This document shows positions 42,764-50,437 of a DNA stretch of 64,000 nt, piece by piece. Position 1 is the first letter of the stretch, and each line of letters opens with the position of its first letter. Source of the DNA: DAOTWC01 sp048499435. Lineage in GTDB: Bacteria > Chloroflexota > Anaerolineae > Aggregatilineales > Phototrophicaceae. A model generated the notes under the pieces. That model searched no databases, was not told the origin of the DNA, and saw only the letters and a program-made list of their open reading frames with translations. The translations under genes were made by a program, and so were the position numbers. The DNA is taken from NCBI GenBank assembly GCA_048499435.1, contig JASNZW010000007.1:1-64000 (forward strand), read 5' to 3'.

Positions 42764-43687
42764 TTAGGGCAGGGGGTCGGTGGACGGGCTGAGGTGTACG
42801 CCCTGCTGCGCGAGCTGGTCATAGGCCTGGCCCGCCAACTGCGCGAAGTCAATGGTTGGGTGCGCCACCGGCGAAGTGCAGTCCATCAGCACGCGCAGCT
42901 TGTTGATCTGCGCGGGCTGGTCGTGAAAATGGCTGACAAACGACCGCAGCGTCTCCAGCACACAGTGGCTCTTGGCCTGCCCGGCGATATACACCAGGTC
43001 GTGGGCTGCCATCTGCTCGATAAAGGCGCGGTTAAGCGTTCCCTGCGGGTGGCCGGGCACTTTGACTTCCGGCTCCAGGATGGAGTAATGCTCGCTGCGG
43101 GGAATCAGCCCTTTGATGAGGAACAGCGGCTGGGCCTGGCGGGCGGCGCTGTGATAGACGACAGCTTCGTAGAGCGCCGGCATCAGGTTGTGGCCTTCGC
43201 TGCCAAGCATGGTGTGGTACGGCCAGATCATAAGCTGCTTCCTGGCCTGCGCCTCCAGCGTCTCCACATACTGCGCTGACCACGCCGGCTCGTAAACCGG
43301 CCGCCAGCGCCCGGCCCGCACGTCGCCGCTGGTGATGACGGTGAACGGCTCCGGGTGGCCGCCGGCCGCGTCGGCCCACCAGGTGGCGTAGAAGATCTGA
43401 AGGGGGATGTGGCTGTCCAGCGAGGCGGCCACGGTGGTGACGCGGCTGGCGTTAGCGAACAGCCACTCGATGGTGCGGCGGGTGTCGGCCACCGCGCCGG
43501 GCACGCTCAGCGCCCCCTGGGGGTGTACGAAATCGACCTGCGCGTCCACCAGCAGCAGCATGATCTGGCGCTTGTCCTGCGCTGCCGGCGGCAGGCCGGC
43601 TTCGGCCCCGGCCCGCACCGCCCGCTGGGTGTCTGGCTGGAAAAGCTGCCCAACCTGGTCAGGGCTGTAGAACGAGGGGGTCGGCAT
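42764..43687 (-). CDS. Nicotinamidase-like isochorismatase-family hydrolase
   Basis: This 307-residue member of the cysteine-hydrolase superfamily probably deaminates nicotinamide to nicotinate. The catalytic Asp is in LLLVDAQVDFVHPQG and the Cys nucleophile in IAGQAKSHCVLETL. The likely Lys is in LFLIKGLIPRS, and metal-binding residues Asp and His are in AASLDSHIPLQIF. It is longer than typical PncA (about 200) through an N-terminal extension and an insert. GAGGTG six bases before the ATG supports the start. The tight link to pncB is the main reason for preferring nicotinamidase to other isochorismatase-like activities. Confidence 0.82.
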   Translation of the reverse strand: MPTPSFYSPDQVGQLFQPDTQRAVRAGAEAGLPPAAQDKRQIMLLLVDAQVDFVHPQGALSVPGAVADTRRTIEWLFANASRVTTVAASLDSHIPLQIFYATWWADAAGGHPEPFTVITSGDVRAGRWRPVYEPAWSAQYVETLEAQARKQLMIWPYHTMLGSEGHNLMPALYEAVVYHSAARQAQPLFLIKGLIPRSEHYSILEPEVKVPGHPQGTLNRAFIEQMAAHDLVYIAGQAKSHCVLETLRSFVSHFHDQPAQINKLRVLMDCTSPVAHPTIDFAQLAGQAYDQLAQQGVHLSPSTDPLP

Positions 43688-43841
43688 GGGTACACCTCAC
43701 AGACGAACTGTTTGCCGTCACCTGCTATACTGTAACTCGCATCCCCCCGCCGGGACAAACCCGCGTGGGAGGGTTAGCGCTGGTTTTCGGCGCGGGCGGC
43801 GGTTAGAATCGGCGCTGCGGGCCGGAATTGAGGGGTAGGTT

Positions 43842-44369
43842 ATGCGGCGTAACTGGCTGCTGCTGGTGATGGTCGTGGCGGCGGTGGTGCTGGTGGACCA
43901 GGTGACCAAACACGCCGTGCTGGGTTCGCTGGCGCTGGGCGAGACGCGCCAGCCGGTCCCGGCGCTGGCGCCGTTTTTCCAGCTCACCCGCAGCGAGAAC
44001 ACCGGGTCGGCGTTTGGTTTTCTGCCCAACGCCAGCGACATGTTTCTGATCATCGCGCTGGTGGTGGTAGTCGCTATGTTTTTCTTTTATCCGCGCGTGC
44101 CCGCTGACGGCTGGCTGACGCGCGTCGGCATCGGCCTGGTCAGCGGCGGCGCGCTGGGCAACGCGCTGGACCGGCTCCAGCATGGGCTGGTGGTTGACTT
44201 CATCCATTACCAGATTCCGGGCCTGATCTCGAACGTATCTAACCTGGCGGACCACGCGATCGTGCTGGGCGTGCTGCTGATTCTGGCCGACGGCTGGCGC
44301 AGCGACCGCGCTCAGAAGCAGGCGGGGCAGGCCGCGCCGCCGGCAGACACCGGCGCGGGCGACCGCTGA
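43842..44369 (+). CDS. lspA: Lipoprotein signal peptidase
   Basis: This 175-residue aspartic protease with four membrane helices cleaves signal peptides of prolipoproteins. Motifs are DQVTKHAV near residue 19, TRSENTGSAFGFL near 50, GGALGNALDRL (first catalytic Asp, about residue 110) and VSNLADHAIVLG (second catalytic Asp, about 140). The C-terminal tail is Lys/Ala-rich. The ATG at 43842 follows GGGGTAGGTT. The next gene on the strand encodes a lipoprotein with a clean lipobox, a natural substrate. Confidence 0.93.
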   Translation: MRRNWLLLVMVVAAVVLVDQVTKHAVLGSLALGETRQPVPALAPFFQLTRSENTGSAFGFLPNASDMFLIIALVVVVAMFFFYPRVPADGWLTRVGIGLVSGGALGNALDRLQHGLVVDFIHYQIPGLISNVSNLADHAIVLGVLLILADGWRSDRAQKQAGQAAPPADTGAGDR

Positions 44370-44439
44370 CGGGCGCAACGCGCGGGGCCGCGCCGCGTAT
44401 TGTCTGATAGATCAACCTGTGAGGGAGAGGATGTTCCGT

Positions 44440-45012
44440 ATGAAGAAGCTGCTGTGGCTGGCCGGCATCGCGCTGGCGCTGGTGGCCTGCAATATTTCGA
44501 TCGGCGGGACCGCGCCCACAGGCGACACCGCCAGCGACCCGGCCTCAGCGCGCACGCTGCTGCCTAACGTGCCGGGGTACACCCGCACCGACGCCACCAA
44601 CATCACCGACGCCATTACGACCGCCGGGGGCGGCGCGGCGCTGATCAGCGGCAACGCGGCGGTAGCGGCCCTGATCGTTCAGCTTGACCGCATGATGCAG
44701 TGTTATCAGGGCGTGGGGGCGGTGGCGGCGCAGGTCTACACGCAATCCGACATCAGCGGGGTGCTGGTGGGGCAGGTGCCGCGCGTGGGCGCGGTGGCCG
44801 TCGTGAACCAGGACCGCCTGGCGCGCAACTTCCTGAACTGCGCGCTGGGCAGCCAGCCGCAGGCGTTTTCGGCACAGGGCGAACAGATTCAGCCGTGCGG
44901 CGGCGCTGGGTCGCGCACCGTGCAGGGCGAAGCCATCCACTATGTGTACGGGGCCAGCTCCCCGGAGCTGTGCCAGGCGTTTCAGGCGCATTTCGACGCG
45001 CTGCCGCAGTGA
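44440..45012 (+). CDS. Lipoprotein of unknown function
   Basis: This protein of about 190 residues starts MKKLLWLAGIALALVAC, a type II signal peptide with lipobox LVAC, so it should be acylated on Cys17 and held on the outer membrane face. The mature part has four further Cys, which may form disulfides (CYQ, NCALG, PCGG, LCQAF). It contains VPGYTRTDATNITDAI and a helical region. I recognise no domain. GAGGGAGAGG ends ten bases before the ATG at 44440. Two earlier in-frame starts overlap this site. It lies 70 bases after lspA. Confidence 0.75.
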   Translation: MKKLLWLAGIALALVACNISIGGTAPTGDTASDPASARTLLPNVPGYTRTDATNITDAITTAGGGAALISGNAAVAALIVQLDRMMQCYQGVGAVAAQVYTQSDISGVLVGQVPRVGAVAVVNQDRLARNFLNCALGSQPQAFSAQGEQIQPCGGAGSRTVQGEAIHYVYGASSPELCQAFQAHFDALPQ

Positions 45013-45034
45013 GCCGGGCGGCTTAGCCGCGCGG

Positions 45035-45064
45035 TTGGCCCGCAGCGCAGGGCTGGGCTACAAT
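45035..45064 (+). promoter_or_regulatory. Candidate promoter of the FBPase gene
   Basis: TTGGCC (45035-45040) is followed after 18 bp by TACAAT (45059-45064), 49 bases before the FBPase start codon. Confidence 0.4.
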
Positions 45065-45113
45065 CAGGGCAGCACGCACACCGCGCTGTCCTGTTTAATT
45101 CTGGGGGGCGAAG

Positions 45114-46178
45114 ATGTCGAAACTGGTGACGATTGAACGGCACATTCTGGAGCAGCAGCAGTTGTACCCGCACGCCACCGGCGCGTTTACGGGCCTGCTG
45201 TACGACATCGCGCTGGCCGCCAAGCTGATCGCGCGCGAGACCACGCGCGCGGGCCTGGCCGGCATCCTGGGCGCGCTGGACGATCACAATGTGTACGGCG
45301 AGCAGCAGCAGAAGCTGGACGTGTTCGCTAACCAGATGATCTACAAGATGAACGACCACACCGAACGCCTGTGCGTGATGGCGTCGGAGGAAAGCGACGA
45401 CCTCGTGCCGATCCCGGAGCAGTTTAAGCCCGGCCAGTATGTGCTGCTTTACGACCCGCTTGACGGCTCCAGCAACATTGACGTGAACGTGTCCATTGGC
45501 ACGATTTTCGCCATTCACCGCAAGGTGTCGCGGGGCGCGCGCGGCACGCTTGAGGACGCGCTTCAGCCGGCCAACAAGCTGATGGCCGCGGGCTACGTGA
45601 TTTACGGGTCCAGCACGATGATGGTTTACACCACCGGCCAGGGCGTGCACGGCTTCACGCTTGATCCCGGCGTGGGCGAGTTTCTGCTCAGCCATGAAAA
45701 TATTCAGATTCCGGCGCAGGCAAAGTACTACAGCGCCAATCACGGATACGAAAAGTACTGGACGCCGGGCGTGCGCGCCTACGTCAAATGGCTGCAGGGG
45801 ATTTATGGCGCCGGGCACGAGCCGCTGGGCCACCGTTATATCGGCTCGCTGGTGTCGGACTTTCACCGCAATCTGCTGCGCGGCGGCGTGTTCCTCTACC
45901 CTGGCGACCTCAAAGAGCCATCCGCGCCGCAGGGAAAGATGCGGCTGATGTTTGAGGCGCAGGCGCTGGCGTTTATCGCCAGCCAGGCGGGGGGGTATTC
46001 TTCAGACGGCGTGGGCAGCATCCTTGACCTGCAGCCGCACAGCCTGCATCAGCGCGTGCCGCTGTTTATTGGCAACCGCAACCTGGTGGAAAAAGCCGAG
46101 CAGTTTATCCGCGAGTACGATCAGGCGTGGCTGAAAGCCTACATGCCGCACCGCCGGGGCGAGCTGGCGGCGGTCTGA
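45114..46178 (+). CDS. fbp: Fructose-1,6-bisphosphatase, class I
   Basis: This 354-residue phosphatase releases phosphate from fructose-1,6-bisphosphate in gluconeogenesis or sugar-phosphate cycling. Metal-binding residues are in VMASEESDD (Glu) and in the hallmark LLYDPLDGSSNID near residue 113. Other class I features are IYGSSTMMVYTTG, the substrate block with KYYSANHGYEKYW, and GGVFLYPGDLKEP followed by GKMRLMFEAQALAFIASQAGG. Length is normal. It contrasts with the PPi-type phosphofructokinase 14 kb upstream, which could run the same interconversion reversibly. Confidence 0.93.
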   Translation: MSKLVTIERHILEQQQLYPHATGAFTGLLYDIALAAKLIARETTRAGLAGILGALDDHNVYGEQQQKLDVFANQMIYKMNDHTERLCVMASEESDDLVPIPEQFKPGQYVLLYDPLDGSSNIDVNVSIGTIFAIHRKVSRGARGTLEDALQPANKLMAAGYVIYGSSTMMVYTTGQGVHGFTLDPGVGEFLLSHENIQIPAQAKYYSANHGYEKYWTPGVRAYVKWLQGIYGAGHEPLGHRYIGSLVSDFHRNLLRGGVFLYPGDLKEPSAPQGKMRLMFEAQALAFIASQAGGYSSDGVGSILDLQPHSLHQRVPLFIGNRNLVEKAEQFIREYDQAWLKAYMPHRRGELAAV

Positions 46179-46187
46179 GCGCCGCGC

Positions 46188-48017
46188 CTACAGCGGGTGG
46201 TGCTGATAAAGCGGGCCGTCAGTGAAGCCGCGCGCGCGGTAATAGGCGCGCGTGCCGACCGCTGAGATGACGGCCAGGCGGGCGTATCCCTGCGCGCGGG
46301 CGATCTCCGCCGCGCGCTCCAGCAGGCGCGTGCCCAGCCCGGCGTGCTGCGCGCGGCCCGCCGCCGCCGCGCCGATCTCCACGGCCTGCCCGTAGACGTG
46401 CACCTCGCGCACCAGCGCCGCGCCGTCCAGCTCAGGCGTCAGCGGCGCGCCGGTGGGCAGCGCCAGGCGCAGAAAGGCGGCCAGCGCGCGCTCGCGCGTG
46501 ATGTACTGCAGGAACACCTCGCGGCCAGCGGCGGTGTCATACCACAGCTCGTCCTGCGTCAGCGCGTCCGGGCTGACAGGCGCGCTGCGGATCTCGCGGG
46601 CGCGGATGTCGGCGCTGCGGCGGCCTTCGGCGCGCAGGGCGTCCTCCACGATCTGGCGGAAGTTAGTGCTGCGGTTGCCGTCCACGATGTCGGTTGAGGG
46701 GATGTCGCGCACGATGCGCGTCAGGCGGCAGTATTCCGGCGTGTCCAGCACGCACGCTTTCAGCACCGCCAGCAGCTCATCGTGGGTGTAAGGCCGCCAC
46801 GAGCCGTCCTGGTAGCGCTGCATCAGCTCGGCGCTTTCGATGAGCGAACAGGGGTAGATTTTGAGTTCGTCGGGCCGCAGCGCCGGGTCGTCGAACAGAC
46901 GGCGGTAGTCGTCAATGTCGCGCTGCGGCGTCGAGCCATACAGGTTGGGCATCCAGTGGGCGTGAATCTTGAAGCCCGCCCGCCGCAGCAGCGCGACGGC
47001 GTGGCGCGTCGCCGCCGTGTCGTGGCCGCGCCTGTTGAGGCGCAGCACCTCGTCGCTGAGGCTCTGAAAGCCGATCTGCACTTTGGTGCAGCCCAGCCGC
47101 CGGATGCGCAGCACCTCGGCGGCGCTGATGTGATCGGGCCGCGTCTCCACCACCAGCCCGACGCAGCGGCAGGCCGCTGTTTCGTTGGCGCGGTGCGCCG
47201 CTTCAAGCTCATCCCAGGTGGCGTATTCGTCCAGCGGGCTGCGGGGGCGCTGGCCCGCGTCCGCCGCCCGCGCGACCGCCCGCGCGCGCCGCAGCTCGTC
47301 GCGGTAGATGTCCTGCACCACCTGGTTATAGGTGCGGCCGGGCGTGGAGCCGTCCACCGTCTCGCTGACCGTGAGGCGCTGCGGGTGAAGCTGTGACCCG
47401 GCCAGCAGCGCCGCCTCCACCTGGGTGCGCCGGTCCAGGCCCGCGCCGAAATCGTGCAGGGCGTCAAAAGCGCGCCTGATAAACCAGATCTGGTAGCTTT
47501 CCGGGTAGAACGACCAGGTTCCACCCAGGATGATCAGCTCGATTTTGTCAGTAGGGTGGCCGTTGCTGCGGTACGTCAGCAGGCGCGTGTAGGTTTGCAG
47601 GTAAGGGTCGAAGCCGTTCTGGGCGGCGCGCTGGGCGCCGGGTTCGTTCACCAGGTAGCTTTTGGGCATGCGCACATCCGCCGGGCAGAAGATACACTCG
47701 CCGGGGCAGGGGAACGGCTTGGTCAGGATGGTGACGACGGTGACGCCGGAGGCGGTGCGGGTGGGCTTGCGGCGCAGGCGCTCGATGATGGCGGCGTCGT
47801 GCGGCGGCAGCGCGCCGCTGGCCGCCAGCGCGCGGTAAGCGTGGATCAGGTCGCTGCGCCCATACAGGCCGCCGCCGGGGCGCGGATAGCGGCGCAGCAG
47901 CGTGTTGAGCTGGTCCGCCGTGAGGCTGTCGCGGGCGATAACCTCGCGCAGCAGCGGCAGCAGCGTGTCGTAATGCTGCGCGAGATCAGGCGGGGCGCGG
48001 TGTTTCAGCTCAGTCAT
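46188..48017 (-). CDS. Elp3 tRNA U34 modification radical SAM/GNAT enzyme
   Basis: This 609-residue bacterial Elp3 uses an N-terminal radical-SAM domain and a C-terminal acetyl-CoA-binding GNAT domain to add carboxymethyl-type groups at tRNA wobble uridine. The cluster-binding cysteines are in PCPGECIFCPADVRMPKSYL (CX3CX2C), followed by NEPGAQRAAQNGFDPY. The tRNA-side GGTWSFYP, GLVVETRPDHI and KVQIGFQSLSDEVL are present. The GNAT part includes the VREVHVYGQAVEIG and QHAGLGTRLLERA motifs. A Chloroflexi Elp3 from Dehalococcoides is the best-studied bacterial example. The ATG at 48017 is chosen over a GTG two codons earlier. It ends ten bases from fbp, convergently. Confidence 0.92.
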   Translation of the reverse strand: MTELKHRAPPDLAQHYDTLLPLLREVIARDSLTADQLNTLLRRYPRPGGGLYGRSDLIHAYRALAASGALPPHDAAIIERLRRKPTRTASGVTVVTILTKPFPCPGECIFCPADVRMPKSYLVNEPGAQRAAQNGFDPYLQTYTRLLTYRSNGHPTDKIELIILGGTWSFYPESYQIWFIRRAFDALHDFGAGLDRRTQVEAALLAGSQLHPQRLTVSETVDGSTPGRTYNQVVQDIYRDELRRARAVARAADAGQRPRSPLDEYATWDELEAAHRANETAACRCVGLVVETRPDHISAAEVLRIRRLGCTKVQIGFQSLSDEVLRLNRRGHDTAATRHAVALLRRAGFKIHAHWMPNLYGSTPQRDIDDYRRLFDDPALRPDELKIYPCSLIESAELMQRYQDGSWRPYTHDELLAVLKACVLDTPEYCRLTRIVRDIPSTDIVDGNRSTNFRQIVEDALRAEGRRSADIRAREIRSAPVSPDALTQDELWYDTAAGREVFLQYITRERALAAFLRLALPTGAPLTPELDGAALVREVHVYGQAVEIGAAAAGRAQHAGLGTRLLERAAEIARAQGYARLAVISAVGTRAYYRARGFTDGPLYQHHPL

Positions 48018-48078
48018 GCGCACAGTGTAGCAGACAGCCCCCCTGGCTGGCCAGAGGCGGGCGGGGTTGTAACCGTTC

Positions 48079-48111
48079 TTGACAGTCGCCGCCGCCAGTT
48101 CTGGCTATAAT
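48079..48111 (+). promoter_or_regulatory. Consensus promoter boxes with long 21-bp spacer
   Basis: A perfect TTGACA (48079-48084) and a perfect TATAAT (48106-48111) are separated by 21 bp, longer than the usual 16-18. The start codon of the IGPS-like gene is at 48128, with GAGGAGG between, so the leader would be very short. Long spacing is typical of promoters that need DNA twisting by a MerR-type activator, but no such gene is in the window. Confidence 0.4.
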
Positions 48112-48127
48112 GGAGTGAGGAGGCCGG

Positions 48128-48946
48128 ATGACGACCAACAGACTAACGCCGAAGCTGGACGTAATCATCGCTACCAAGCGGTATGCGCTTAAAGAGCGCC
48201 GCAAAAAAACCCCGCTGGAGGCGGTGCGCGCCCTTGCCCGGATGCAAAGCCGGCCGAACCCGATCCTTTCGACTGTGCCAGACCCCAACGAGCCGGTAGT
48301 TATTATCGGCCAGATCAAGCACACGCTGTCGCAGCAGGGCCAGATCATCTATGACCCGGTGGGGACGGCGCTGCGCTACGCGCATCGCGGCGTGGACGCG
48401 ATCTCGCTGTTTACGGACGAGATCATCTACGAAAACGGCATTGACGACCTGGTGCTGGTGTCAAGCGCGGTGCATGTGCCGGTGATCAGCCAGGATTACG
48501 TGCTCGACGAATACGAGGTTATCGAAATGCGGGCCGCTGGCGCCTCGGCGCTGGTGCTGTCGGCGGCGGTGCTCGACAAGGACACGCTGCGCGCCCTGAT
48601 CTCTGACAGCCAGCGCAACCGGATGACGGCCATCGTCCAGGTGCACAACCTGGACCAGCTCGGCTACGCGCTCAGCCTCAGCCCGCACGTGATCGGCCTC
48701 AGCAGTGACGACCCCTTCACGCCCGAAGTTGAACTCGATCTGGAGGCCACGCGCCGCCTGCGCGACCTGATTCCGGGCCATATCCGCGTTATGGTGATGG
48801 AGAAGCTGCACACGCTGGACCAGGTTGATATTGTGGCCAGCCTGGGCGTAGACGCGATGGTGGTGGACGAGCGCCTGCTGGACGCCGCCGAGAACGCCGA
48901 GAACCTGCGCGCGCGCTTCAACCAGGCCAACCGCAGCCGCCCCTGA
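48128..48946 (+). CDS. IGPS (TrpC)-like pseudoenzyme lacking most catalytic residues
   Basis: This 272-residue TIM-barrel protein is collinear with indole-3-glycerol phosphate synthase: KLDVIIATKRYALKERRKKTPL, SLFTDEIIYENGIDDL, DEYEVIEMRAAGASALVLSAAVLD and the final LGVDAMVVDERLL. The catalytic residues are mostly replaced, with numbering from S. solfataricus IGPS in brackets: Gln62 [Glu51], Gln122 [Lys110], Gln171 [Glu159], Ser192 [Asn180] and Lys226 [Ser211]. Only Lys64 [Lys53] and Glu225 [Glu210] are kept. The SPS phosphate-site triplet is also changed. It is thus unlikely to make indole-glycerol phosphate. No other trp genes are near. GAGGAGG precedes the ATG. Confidence 0.8.
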   Translation: MTTNRLTPKLDVIIATKRYALKERRKKTPLEAVRALARMQSRPNPILSTVPDPNEPVVIIGQIKHTLSQQGQIIYDPVGTALRYAHRGVDAISLFTDEIIYENGIDDLVLVSSAVHVPVISQDYVLDEYEVIEMRAAGASALVLSAAVLDKDTLRALISDSQRNRMTAIVQVHNLDQLGYALSLSPHVIGLSSDDPFTPEVELDLEATRRLRDLIPGHIRVMVMEKLHTLDQVDIVASLGVDAMVVDERLLDAAENAENLRARFNQANRSRP

Positions 48947-48990
48947 CCGACCGGCCGCGCACAGCGTAGGTGAGACGTACCATTGGCGGC

Positions 48991-49033
48991 TTGTAAAAGT
49001 CGCGGCATCTTATGTTATAGTAAGTAAGCTTAC
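48991..49033 (+). promoter_or_regulatory. Extended -10 promoter with palindrome at the start site
   Basis: TTGTAA (48991-48996), a 19-bp spacer and TGTTATAGT (TATAGT at 49016-49021, with the TGn extension) precede the SH3/CARDB gene. A perfect palindrome GTAAGCTTAC (49024-49033) covers the expected transcription start and may be an operator. Confidence 0.5.
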
Positions 49034-49060
49034 GATAACCGTTACCGAGGGAGGCTTTGC

Positions 49061-50236
49061 ATGCGCCGATTCGTCATTTGTCTCACGCTGATTTCGCTGC
49101 TGCTAACGGGCGCGGCCGCCGCCGCCCAGGGCGCGCCGCCAGCGCCGACGCCGGTAGACCCGAACGCTAACATCAGCTTTCCGCCGCCGGTTTACACCCT
49201 GCGCGGCCTGTTTCCGGTGCGCGGTTCCGCTAACGTGGCCGACATGCGCGGGTACTTCCTGGAGTACCGCGCGCTCAACGCTGACCTGACGCCCCAGGAT
49301 GACAGCGTATCCTGGACGCCAGCCACGATCGTCAGCCAGGCCCCGGTGCTGAACGACCTGCTGGGCGAGTGGGACACCACGCTGGCAGAGGACGGCCTGT
49401 ACGAGCTGCGCCTGCGCATCCTGCCGCGCACGGGCGAGGCCCTCGCGGTGACGGTCAGCCCGCTGCGCGTCGAAAATGCGATTCCGCCGTTCCTGAATAT
49501 CGCGCAGCAGGACCCCGCCGCCGCGACCGCGACCGCCTTCTTCGCCACGCTGACCGCCGCGCCGCCCGTCGTTACGCAGCCGGCGCAGCCCACGCTGCTG
49601 CCGACGCCCACGCCGTTTGACCCGTCGCCGCGCGCCACCGCGCCTAACGTGCCGGTGAACGTGCGCCAGCAGGCGGGCGTGATTTTCCCCATCGTTGGCA
49701 GCCTGGCCGTCGGCGAATCGGTGCCGGTTATCGGCCTGTCTGACACGTTTGATGGGCGCTGGTTCCGCGTTGAGCTGCCGAATGGCACGCGCGGTTGGGT
49801 CGGTGGCAGCGTTGTGACGGTAGCTGGCAACCTGAGCGGTGTGCCGGTGTTCCCGCCGCCGGTGACGCCAACGCCCACCATAACGCCCACGCCGCCGCTG
49901 CCAGACATCGCTTTCATCGGGCTGCGCTATGACCGTGGCATGATCAAGCAGGGTGAAGCCTTCCAGATTATCGCCAGCGTCACCAACCTCACCGGCGTGT
50001 TCATGCCTGACGTGCCGCTGCTGTGCACCTTCCGCCCGCAGAACGTCGAGTTCAGCGCCAACGTTGGCGGCCTCAACGGTTTCGAATCGCGCGATGTGGT
50101 CATGACGGCCCGCCTTGACTCCGGCGGCGGCGCGAACGTCACGCTGGAATGCGGCATTGACCCTAACAACATAGTGCCAGAGCTGAACAACACCAATAAC
50201 TTCTTCAACATCACAACGCCGCTGGGTATGCCGTAA
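49061..50236 (+). CDS. Secreted protein with bacterial SH3 and CARDB-like domains
   Basis: This 391-residue exported protein has a signal peptide (residues 1-22, ending AAA-QG). Residues about 35-150 form a beta-domain (VYTLRGLFPVRGSANV, AEDGLYELRLRIL). After a Pro/Thr-rich linker there is a bacterial SH3-like fold (NVPVNVRQQAGVIFPIVGSLA to RGWVGGSVVTV, about 197-262), often peptidoglycan- or ligand-binding. After a second PTPT linker, a CARDB-like adhesion module (about 285-388) ends with NNIVPELNNTNNFFNI. GGGAGG precedes the ATG. It is followed by a very strong hairpin and then the PBP-like gene; a link to the cell envelope is likely. Confidence 0.82.
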   Translation: MRRFVICLTLISLLLTGAAAAAQGAPPAPTPVDPNANISFPPPVYTLRGLFPVRGSANVADMRGYFLEYRALNADLTPQDDSVSWTPATIVSQAPVLNDLLGEWDTTLAEDGLYELRLRILPRTGEALAVTVSPLRVENAIPPFLNIAQQDPAAATATAFFATLTAAPPVVTQPAQPTLLPTPTPFDPSPRATAPNVPVNVRQQAGVIFPIVGSLAVGESVPVIGLSDTFDGRWFRVELPNGTRGWVGGSVVTVAGNLSGVPVFPPPVTPTPTITPTPPLPDIAFIGLRYDRGMIKQGEAFQIIASVTNLTGVFMPDVPLLCTFRPQNVEFSANVGGLNGFESRDVVMTARLDSGGGANVTLECGIDPNNIVPELNNTNNFFNITTPLGMP

Positions 50237-50257
50237 CAGACGGCGCGCCCGCGACTG

Positions 50258-50292
50258 CCCCCCTTCTTTCGCAGCCTGCGGAAGAAGGGGGG
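50258..50292 (+). terminator. Very strong hairpin without T-run
   Basis: CCCCCCTTCTTTCGCA (50258-50273) and TGCGGAAGAAGGGGGG (50277-50292) pair over 16 positions with a single mismatch and a GCC loop, 22 bases after the SH3/CARDB stop. There is no T-run, so it may be a processing or stability element rather than a standard terminator. Confidence 0.55.
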
Positions 50293-50376
50293 ACGCCTCA
50301 CCAGCGCAGATGACGCGCGGCGCTGCGCGCTTCCAACCCCGATTGACAGGCTTTCTTAACAATCGCCGGCGCTGCC

Positions 50377-50404
50377 TTGTGCGCGTGACGGCGCGCCGTA
50401 TAAT
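50377..50404 (+). promoter_or_regulatory. Promoter of the PBP-like gene
   Basis: TTGTGC (50377-50382) is followed after 16 bp by a perfect TATAAT (50399-50404), 34 bases before the start codon. ACCCGG/CCGGGT arms flank AT-rich sequence just downstream (about 50408-50430). Confidence 0.55.
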
Positions 50405-50437
50405 CAACCCGGCGCAATTAAACCGGGTGAACAGGTA

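Noticed and set aside
48128..48946. Annotation as functional TrpC
   Set aside because: Although overall similarity would trigger such a call, five of the key catalytic positions are substituted and no trp operon is nearby.
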